Shown here piece after piece: positions 55,001 to 64,000 of a DNA stretch of 64,000 nucleotides. Below the pieces are notes generated by a model that did not search any database, was not told where the DNA came from, and saw nothing but the letters and a program-made list of their open reading frames with translations. The stretch comes from Ariolimax columbianus (Eukaryota; Mollusca; Gastropoda; Stylommatophora; Arionidae). Both the position numbers and the translations under genes were made by a program. The stretch is from contig JAVGWX010000002.1 in the NCBI GenBank assembly GCA_036924085.1, positions 54,071,615 through 54,135,614 of the forward strand. Reading direction: 5' to 3'. The stretch's first letter is position 1. Each line of letters opens with the position of its first letter.

Positions 55001-58000
55001 GTAGCTTAACCAGATGGCCATCTCTCCACTCTTTCAGAATAGTTTCTGTATCCCATATATTTCCAATAAAACTATTGGTGAAAGCTTGGTAGCTTAACCA
55101 GATGGCCATCTCTCCACTCTTTCAGAATAGTTTCTGTATCCCATATATTTCCAATAAAACTATTGGTGAAAGCTTGGTAGCTTAACCAGATGGCCATCTC
55201 TCCACTCTTTCAGAATAGTTTCTGTATCCCATATATTTCCAATAAAACTATTGGTGAAAGCTTGGTAGCTTAACCAGATGGCCATCTCTCATCTCTTTCA
55301 GAATAGTTTCTGTATCCCATATATTTCCAATAAAACTATTGGTGAAAGCTTGGTAGCTTAACCAGATGGCCATCTCTCCACTCTTTCAGAATAGTTTCTG
55401 TATCCCATATATTTCCAATAAAACTATTGGTGAAAGCTTGGTAGCTTAACCAGATGGCCATCTCTCCACTCTTTCAGAATAGTTTCTGTATCCCATATAT
55501 TTCCAATAAAACTATTGGTGAAAGCTTGGTAGCTTAACCAGATGGCCATCTCTCATCTCTTTCAGAATAGTTTCTGTATCCCATATATTTCCAATAAAAC
55601 TATTGGTGAAAGCTTGGTAGCTTAACCAGATGGCCATCTCTCCACTCTTTCAGAATAGTTTCTGTATCCCATATATTTCCAATAAAACTATTGGTGAAAG
55701 CTTGGTAGCTTAACCAGATGGCCATCTCTCCACTCTTTCAGAATAGTTTCTGTATCCCATATATTTCCAATAAAACTATTGGTGAAAGCTTGGTAGCTTA
55801 ACCAGATGGCCATCTCTCCACTCTTTCAGAATAGTTTCTGTATCCCATACATTTCCAATAAAACTATTGGTGAAAACTTGGTAGCTTAACCAGATGGCCA
55901 TCTCTCCACTCTTTCAGAATAGTTTCTGTATCCCATATATTTCCAATAAAACTATTGGTGAAAGCCTGGTAGCTTAACCAGATGGCCATCTCTCCACTCT
56001 TTCAGAATAGTTTCTGTATCCCATATATTTCCAATAAAACTATTGGTGAAAGCTTGGTAGCTTAACCAGATGGCCATCTCTCCACTCTTTCAGAATAGTT
56101 TCTGTATCCCATATATTTCCAATAAAACTGTTGGTGAAAGCTTGGTAGCTTAACCAGATGGCCATCTCTCCACTCTTTCAGAATAGTTTCTGTATCCCAT
56201 ATATTTCCAATAAAACTATTGGTGAAAGCTTGGTAGCTTAACCAGATGGCCATCTCTCCACTCTTTCAGAATAGTTTCTGTATCCCATATATTTCCAATA
56301 AAACTGTTGGTGAAAGCTTGGTAGCTTAACCAGATGGCCATCTCTCCACTCTTTCAGAATAGTTTCTGTATCCCATATATTTCCAATAAAACTGTTGGTG
56401 AAAGCTTGGTAACTTAACCAGATGGCCATCTCTCCACTCTTTCAGAATAGTTTCTGTATCCCATATATTTCCAATAAAACTGTTGGTGAAAGCTTGGTAG
56501 CTTAACCAGATGGCCATCTCTCCACTCTTTCAGAACAGTTTCTGTATCCCATATATTTCCAATAAAACTGTTGGTGAAAGCTTGGTAGCTTAACCAGATA
56601 GCCATCTCTCCACTCTTTCAGAATAGTTTCTGTATCCCATATATTTCCAATAAAACTATTGGTGAAAGCTTGGTAGCTTAACCAGATGGCCATCTCTCCA
56701 CTCTTTCAGAATAGTTTCTGTATCCCATACATTTCCAATAAAACTATTGGTGAAAACTTGGTAGCTTAACCAGATGGCCATCTCTCCACTCTTTCAGAAT
56801 AGTTTCTGTATCCCATATATTTCCAATAAAACTATTGGTGAAAGCTTGGTAGCTTAACCAGATGGCCATCTCTCCACTCTTTCAGAATAGTTTCTGTATC
56901 CCATATATTTCCAATAAAACTATTGGTGAAAGCTTGGTAGCTTAACCAGATGGCCATCTCTCCACTCTTTCAGAATAGTTTCTGTATCCCATATATTTCC
57001 AATAAAACTATTGGTGAAAGCTTGGTAGCTTAACCAGATGGCCATCTCTCCACTCTTTCAGAATAGTTTCTGTATCCCATATATTTCCAATAAAACTATT
57101 GGTGAAAGCTTGGTAGCTTAACCAGATGGCCATCTCTCCACTCTTTCAGAATAGTTTCTGCATCCCATATATTTCCAATAAAACTATTGGTGAAAGCTTG
57201 GTAGCTTAACCAGATGGCCATCTCTCCACTCTTTCAGAATAGTTTCTGTATCCCATATATTTCCAATAAAACTATTGGTGAAAGCTTGGTAGCTTAACCA
57301 GATGGCCATCTCTCCACTCTTTCAGAATAGTTTCTGTATCCCATATATTTCCAATAAAACTATTGGTGAAAGCTTGGTAGCTTAACCAGATGGCCATCTC
57401 TCCACTCTTTCAGAATAGTTTCTGTATCCCATATATTTCCAATAAAACTATTGGTGAAAGCTTGGTAGCTTAACCAGATGGCCATCTCTCCACTCTTTCA
57501 GAATAGTTTCTGTATCCCATATATTTCCAATAAAACTGAATTGGTGAAAGCTTGGTAGCTTAACCAGATGGCCATCTCTCCACTCTTTCAGAATAGTTTC
57601 TGTATCCCATATATTTCCAATAAAACTGTTTGTGAAAGCTTGGTAGCTTAACCAGATAGCCATCTCTCCACTCTTTCAGAATAGTTTCTGTATCCCATAT
57701 ATTTCCAATAAAACTATTGGTGAAAGCTTGGTAGCTTAACCAGATGGCCATCTCTCCACTCTTTCAGAATAGTTTCTGTATCCCATATATTTCCAATAAA
57801 ACTATTGGTGAAAGCTTGGTAGCTTAACCAGATGGCCATCTCTCCACTCTTTCAGAATAGTTTCTGTATCCCATATATTTCCAATAAAACTGTTGGTGAA
57901 AGCTTGGTAGCTTAACCAGATAGCCATCTCTCCACTCTTTCAGAATAGTTTCTGTATCCCATATATTTCCAATAAAACTATTGGTGAAAGCTTGGTAGCT

Positions 58001-61000
58001 TAACCAGATGGCCATCTCTCCACTCTTTCAGAATAGTTTCTGTATCCCATATATTTCCAATAAAACTATTGGTGAAAGCTTGGTAGCTTAACCAGATGGC
58101 CATCTCTCCACTCTTTCAGAATAGTTTCTGTATCCCATATATTTCCAATAAAACTATTGGTGAAAGCTTGGTAGCTTAACCAGATGGCCATCTATCATCT
58201 CTTTCAGAATAGTTTCTGTATCCCATATATTTCCAATAAAACTATTGGTGAAAGCTTGGTAGCTTAACCAAATGGCCATCTCTCCACTCTTTCAGAATAG
58301 TTTCTGTATCCCATATATTTCCAATAAAACTATTGGTGAAAGCTTGGTAGCTTAACCAGATGGCCATCTCTCCACTCTTTCAGAATAGTTTCTGTATCCC
58401 ATATATTTCCAATAAAACTATTGGTGAAAGCTTGGTAGCTTAACCAGATGGCCATCTCTCCACTCTTTCAGAATAGTTTCTGTATCCCATATATTTCCAA
58501 TAAAACTGTTGGTGAAAGCTTGGTAGCTTAACCAGATGGCCATCTCTCCACTCTTTCAGAATAGTTTCTGTATCCCATATATTTCCAATAAAACTATTGG
58601 TGAAAGCTTGGTAGCTTAACCAGATGGCCATCTCTCCACTCTTTCAGAATAGTTTCTGTATCCCATATATTTCCAATAAAACTGAATTGGTGAAAGCTTG
58701 GTAGCTTAACCAGATGGCCATCTCTCCACTCTTTCAGAATAGTTTCTGTATCCCATATATTTCCAATAAAACTATTGGTGAAAGCTTGGTAGCTTAACCA
58801 GATGGCCATCTATCATCTCTTTCAGAATAGTTTCTGTATCCCATATATTTCCAATAAAACTATTGGTGAAAGCTTGGTAGCTTAACCAGATGGCCATCTC
58901 TCCACTCTTTCAGAATAGTTTCTGTATCCCATATATTTCCAATAAAACTATTGGTGAAAGCTTGGTAGCTTAACCAGATGGCCATCTCTCCACTCTTTCA
59001 GAATAGTTTCTGTATCCCATACATTTCCAATAAAACTATTGGTGAAAACTTGGTAGCTTAACCAGATGGCCATCTCTCCACTCTTTCAGAATAGTTTCTG
59101 TATCCCATATATTTCCAATAAAACTATTGGTGAAAGCCTGGTAGCTTAACCAGATGGCCATCTCTCCACTCTTTCAGAATAGTTTCTGTATCCCATATAT
59201 TTCCAATAAAACTATTGGTGAAAGCTTGGTAGCTTAACCAGATGGCCATCTCTCCACTCTTTCAGAATAGTTTCTGTATCCCATATATTTCCAATAAAAC
59301 TGTTGGTGAAAGCTTGGTAGCTTAACCAGATGGCCATCTCTCCACTCTTTCAGAATAGTTTCTGTATCCCATATATTTCCAATAAAACTATTGGTGAAAG
59401 CTTGGTAGCTTAACCAGATGGCCATCTCTCCACTCTTTCAGAATAGTTTCTGTATCCCATATATTTCCAATAAAACTGTTGGTGAAAGCTTGGTAGCTTA
59501 ACCAGATGGCCATCTCTCCACTCTTTCAGAATAGTTTCTGTATCCCATATATTTCCAATAAAACTGTTGGTGAAAGCTTGGTAACTTAACCAGATGGCCA
59601 TCTCTCCACTCTTTCAGAATAGTTTCTGTATCCCATATATTTCCAATAAAACTATTGGTGAAAGCTTGGTAGCTTAACCAGATGGCCATCTCTCCACTCT
59701 TTCAGAATAGTTTCTGTATCCCATATATTTCCAATAAAACTATTGGTGAAAGCTTGGTAGCTTAACCAGATGGCCATCTCTCCACTCTTTCAGAATAGTT
59801 TCTGTATCCCATATATTTCCAATAAAACTATTGGTGAAAGCTTGGTAGCTTAACCAGATGGCCATCTCTCTACTCTTTCAGAATAGTTTCTGTATCCCAT
59901 ATATTTCCAATAAAACTATTGGTGAAAGCTTGGTAGCTTAACCAGATGGCCATCTCTCATCTCTTTCAGAATAGTTTCTGTATCCCATATATTTCCAATA
60001 AAACTATTGGTGAAAGCTTGGTAGCTTAACCAGATGGCCATCTCTCCACTCTTTCAGAATAGTTTCTGCATCCCATATATTTCCAATAAAACTATTGGTG
60101 AAAGCTTGGTAGCTTAACCAGATGGCCATCTCTCCACTCTTTCAGAATAGTTTCTGTATCCCATATATTTCCAATAAAACTATTGGTGAAAGCTTGGTAG
60201 CTTAACCAGATGGCCATCTCTCATCTCTTTCAGAATAGTTTCTGTATCCCATATATTTCCAATAAAACTATTGGTGAAAGCTTGGTAGCTTAACCAGATG
60301 GCCATCTCTCCACTCTTTCAGAATAGTTTCTGTATCCCATATATTTCCAATAAAACTATTGGTGAAAGCTTGGTAGCTTTACCAGATGGCCATCTCTCCA
60401 CTCTTTCAGAATAGTTTCTGTATCCCATATATTTCCAATAAAACTATTGGTGAAAGCTTGGTAGCTTAACCAGATGGCCATCTCTCCACTCTTTCAGAAT
60501 AGTTTCTGTATCCCATATATTTCCAATAAAACTATTGGTGAAAGCTTGGTAGCTTAACCAGATGGCCATCTCTCCACTCTTTCAGAATAGTTTCTGTATC
60601 CCATATATTTCCAATAAAACTATTGGTGAAAGCTTGGTAGCTTAACCAGATGGCCATCTCTCCACTCTTTCAGAATAGTTTCTGTATCCCATATATTTCC
60701 AATAAAACTATTGGTGAAAGCTTGGTAGCTTAACCAGATGGCCATCTCTCCACTCTTTCAGAATAGTTTCTGTATCCCATATATTTCCAATAAAACTATT
60801 GGTGAAAGCTTGGTAGCTTAACCAGATGGCCATCTCTCCACTCTTTCAGAATAGTTTCTGCATCCCATATATTTCCAATAAAACTATTGGTGAAAGCTTG
60901 GTAGCTTAACCAGATGGCCATCTCTCCACTCTTTCAGAATAGTTTCTGTATCCCATATATTTCCAATAAAACTATTGGTGAAAGCTTGGTAGCTTAACCA

Positions 61001-61869
61001 GATGGCCATCTCTCCACTCTTTCAGAATAGTTTCTGTATCCCATATATTTCCAATAAAACTATTGGTGAAAGCTTGGTAACTTAACCAGATGGCCATCTC
61101 TCCACTCTTTCAGAATAGTTTCTGTATCCCATATATTTCCAATAAAACTGAATTGGTGAAAGCTTGGTAGCTTAACCAGATGGCCATCTCTCCACTCTTT
61201 CAGAATAGTTTCTGTATCCCATATATTTCCAATAAAACTGTTGGTGAAAGCTTGGTAGCTTAACCAGATAGCCATCTCTCCACTCTTTCAGAATAGTTTC
61301 TGTATCCCATATATTTCCAATAAAACTATTGGTGAAAGCTTGGTAGCTTAACCAGATGGCCATCTCTCCACTCTTTCAGAATAGTTTCTGTATCCCATAT
61401 ATTTCCAATAAAACTATTGGTGAAAGCTTGGTAGCTTAACCAGATGGCCATCTCTCCACTCTTTCAGAATAGTTTCTGTATCTCATATATTTCCAATAAA
61501 AGTATTGGTGAAAGCTTGGTAGCTTAACCAGATGGCCATCTCTCATCTCTTTCAGAATAGTTTCTGTATCCCATATATTTCCAATAAAACTATTGGTGAA
61601 AGCTTGGTAGCTTAACCAGATGGCCATCTCTCCACTCTTTCAGAATAGTTTCTGTATCCCATATATTTCCAATAAAACTATTGGTGAAAGCTTGGTAGCT
61701 TAACCAGATGGCCATCTCTCCACTCTTTCAGAATAGTTTCTGTATCCCATATATTTCCAATAAAACTATTGGTGAAAGCTTGGTAGCTTAACCAGATGGC
61801 CATCTCTCCACTCTTTCAGAATAGTTTCTGTATCCCATATATTTCCAATAAAACTATTGGTGAAAGCTT
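46019..61869. repeat. 88-bp satellite array, about 180 units, derived from LINE coding sequence
   Basis: The unit runs from ggtagcttaaccagatggcc to tattggtgaaagctt and is 88 bp (start to start 46021 to 46109). Total 15,851 bp. Units are nearly identical. Recurrent variants are ctgaattgg (90-bp unit), tatcatctc, agatagcc, catacatttcc, aaagcctgg, ggtaactt and cagaacag. On the minus strand one unit reads NSFIGNIWDTETILKEW and RDGHLVKLP, a stretch of RTE reverse transcriptase just before motif 0. As 88 is not a multiple of three, the frame shifts at each unit and only short ORFs (63-71 codons) result; none is a gene. The first unit is the most divergent, as expected at an array edge. Confidence 0.98.
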
Positions 61870-62690
61870 TTTCCATTCTCTAGAAGGCTAATTGCTTCCT
61901 GATCTCTTCTTTACTTATCACAGGTTGAAGTCTTCTTCAGCAGGCAAAATGTAAGGTGGATCGACTGGTGGTTGTCTACTTAGGAATTCTTTAAAGTATT
62001 CCACCCATCTTTTCTTCTGTTATCAAGATTTGTTATTGTTCCACCCAAATGGTCTATTAACAAATCTGTTTTGTTGTTATTTTCCTGACAATTTTTTGGT
62101 AGTCATGCAGATCTTTCAACTTTCCTCTAGCTGCAGCTTTTTCGTACATTGTTTTCTAGACCTTTGTAGCTTTTAACAATTTTCATCAATGCCAGCCTCT
62201 ACATCTTGCTGTTCCAGTGCTTGAAATTCATTGCTGAATGTGATATTCAACTTTTTTTTCTTTTCCTCTCCTGGGAGATATCCCACATTATATCGAGGTC
62301 TGTGAATTTAAGATGTTCTATTGTTTCGTAGTTCAAGCTTAACTTTAACCACCAGTAGATTGTGGTCTGAAGTCACATCCACTCTTTTGTCCCCTGAAGT
62401 ATAGATATCCTCTAAATATTGTCTAAATTTATATTTATGCAGATGTGATCATTCTAGTTTTGCATTACATGATCTGGGAGATATCCATATTGTCTTAAGA
62501 ATATAAATATATCCCAAGACGTCATACCTACCAGACAAACCGCTCAATCTTTTTCTCTGAATCATTTCCTCTTTGATGTAATTTCTAAGATATGCTTGAT
62601 GAGGATCGCTATTCTTGGCAATCTTTAATCACACAAAGTGCTCACATCATCGTTCAGATAGTTAAAGTTATGGAGCATAAAAAGTGAGCT
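61870..62690 (-). pseudogene. RTE LINE, endonuclease end and linker upstream of the satellite
   Basis: Minus frames from 62690 give a sequence corresponding to the end of a LINE endonuclease (DHICININL, then VTSDHNLLV-like in shifted frame as LQTTIYWWLKLSL, and KFTDLDIMWDISQERKRKK), then a linker with DHLGGTITNLDNRRKDGWN and the block EAISLLENGK directly before the array. In RTE proteins the ENGK block precedes the IWExExIPxxW block that forms the satellite unit, so this is the 5' side of the same element as 45305-46018. Confidence 0.8.
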
Positions 62691-62751
62691 GCGCTATAGA
62701 ACAATTCAAGACAGCCCAACTATCAATGCAGTCCACGTGTTCCCCATGTTC

Positions 62752-63112
62752 TGTTGTTGTTTGCGAATGCCCACAATGAGTAAGTTTCTCTTTTTTGCAC
62801 CCTGAAAAGGGTGTTAAGTGGCAGGTTGTCGTAGCTGTCCTCACATCCTGAGCGTGCTGATGAAGGTGGACTGGGGTCCTCCAGGTGGTTGTGCTATGCT
62901 TGGCTGCATCTGCTTGTCGCTCACTACTACAGTGATCACGTCAAACCTCACCTTGTTAGCCAGACTGTTGTCCTCGTAACAGCCCGTTTCCAGGATGACC
63001 AATTAGGAGGTCAGATGAGAGTCTTGGTCAGTATATTTATCCTGACCCTGGTTAACATTTTCTGATAAGTGTGTTTTGCCTGACCAGACGTTAGCCTCAT
63101 TGTCCCCCCATG
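62752..63112 (-). mobile_element. CAA element inserted in the RTE endonuclease
   Basis: Left end gttgttgtttgcg is the CAA tail on the minus strand. Body blocks cccacaatgagtaagt, ccctgaaaagggtgttaagt, ttgtgctatgcttggctgca, aacagcccgtttcc and ctgaccagacgttagcctca match the other copies and reach the full 5' start. Possible imperfect target duplication: gttccccatgt at the left and gtccccccatgt at the right. Confidence 0.85.
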
Positions 63113-63204
63113 TGTGGTAGATTCGTCATGCTAAGATATGCCTGTGCAGTCATATGCAGTCACATCTGACAGCACATATTTGACATTGTCTCATCTTCCC
63201 TTGT

Positions 63205-63790
63205 GATGGACAACTATGATTATTTTTATTATCTATATTGCCTTACAAATTTTTTTGTGTGGGAACATGCTTCCTCCAATGACCAGTTGGTTTCCTGCAC
63301 ATAAATTATCTCATCATTTACATTTATTACTGCAAGACCATTTTTCCCTATATTCTCTTAGGAAGCCTATATTGTCCATTAAAGTCTCTCATTACTATCA
63401 TTATATCTCTTTATTTTTATCTCATCCAATAGATTTTGCAGTTTGTTGTAGAAATTGTTGTTAATTGATTATTCTGTTTTGTAAGTTAGAGAGTAACAGT
63501 ATATGATGTTTAGCTTTATCCTTTCAATTATGGACTTTAAGGATGCCATGATCAGTCTTGATTGAGCTGCATGCCGCTGAATAAGAGCACTGTGCACTTC
63601 TAGTGCTAGCATAAGTGCAACCTCTTTGCTTCTTAACTTGAATATCAATTGTTTTGTCTGATGTTAGCTGTACTGTGCCTGCTTTTGTCTATTTTGTTTA
63701 GATAAATTCACAAGTGCAAACCAGTTTTTTTCTGGCTTTGGCTTGTACGTCTCATAGATCCAGTTGAAAGGCCTATCTCCTTCAAGGGCG
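63205..63790 (-). pseudogene. RTE LINE, endonuclease N-terminal part
   Basis: From about 63600 down the minus strand gives LLFSGMQLNQD, then in other frames LNIIYCYSLTYKTE, NFYNKLQNLLDEIK, and MIVMRDFNGQYRLPK. The last stands where LINE endonucleases have the GDFNAxxG catalytic block (Asp and Asn kept). YNKLQNLLDEI is the usual stretch before it. Together with 61870-62690 it forms one endonuclease cut by the CAA element. Confidence 0.7.
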
Positions 63791-64000
63791 GCTTGTTAGA
63801 TATATTAATAATATTATTGTAGCAGGAAGGTTTTTATAGGGTGCACGAGCTGCGCAACCCTATTCCATCCCTACTCCTTTCTTTGCACGACTTGGGAACA
63901 TCAATGGCAGAATTCTACACTAAGTCTGTTTTTATGTATTTTTTGTTAGCTGTCCTTGTATGCCCAAAGCAAAATGGAGATGAATTGAAAAAAATGTATT
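63791..64000. other. No recognisable feature
   Basis: Short AT-rich stretch at the right edge. Confidence 0.4.

Noticed and set aside
46201..61627. Many 63- and 71-codon minus ORFs starting MAIWLSYQAF
   Set aside because: Each is two or three satellite units read in shifting frames. They end by stop every few units and show no coding constraint beyond the repeat itself.
46019..61869. CRISPR-like array
   Set aside because: Units are contiguous and identical over their full 88 bp with no variable spacers, in an animal-type genome, and the unit derives from a LINE.

Overview
This window is animal nuclear DNA. It holds one interrupted gene with consensus GT-AG introns, no operons, and a dense load of LINEs, SINE-like retroposons, mariner fossils, microsatellites and tandem arrays. 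The LINE repertoire (RTE-like elements, an RNase H-bearing element with a GAA tail, tRNA-derived SINEs) suits a lophotrochozoan, most likely a mollusc. That placement is inference from element types and was not checked against any database.

Layout. 1-2.7 kb: a dead minus-strand DDE transposase whose coding sequence carries a 45-bp array of about 44 copies. 4-12 kb: decayed LINEs, a tRNA-derived SINE, and a 5'-truncated LINE (LINE-A) whose 631-codon reading frame is still open. 14.6-33.6 kb (+): the one convincing host gene, a fatty-acid elongase (ELO/ELOVL family). Its four visible coding exons are separated by introns of about 3.7, 7.9 and 6.7 kb filled with transposon remains, including three mariner fossils, an RTE LINE and nested SINE/LINE insertions. 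34-45.3 kb: more LINE and SINE copies, mostly minus strand. 45.3-63.8 kb: a single minus-strand RTE-type LINE (endonuclease plus reverse transcriptase) split by a 15.85-kb satellite of about 180 copies of an 88-bp unit. The unit is a piece of that LINE's own coding sequence. A SINE-like element also sits in the endonuclease part.

Main message. Twice in 64 kb a short piece of transposon coding sequence has become a long tandem array: 45 bp inside a DDE transposase and 88 bp inside an RTE LINE. In both cases the source element is still visible on both sides. The 88-bp array shows higher-order structure, with 881/882-bp and 2290-bp super-repeats. No bacterial-type system, CRISPR array or rRNA gene was seen, and no free-standing tRNA gene was recognised.

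The elongase is intact as far as visible but has an unusual catalytic histidine box, HVYQH in place of HVYHH, so its activity is an open question.

Short names for dispersed families used below are mine. LINE-A: RNase H-bearing LINE with GAA tail. LINE-B: older LINE with a QNE(G/S)M motif. LINE-C: CR1/L2-like with a TTAAG tail. SINE-A, SINE-C and SINE-E: tRNA-derived. CAA element: about 340 bp with a CAA tail. R1 and R2: unclassified dispersed repeats.
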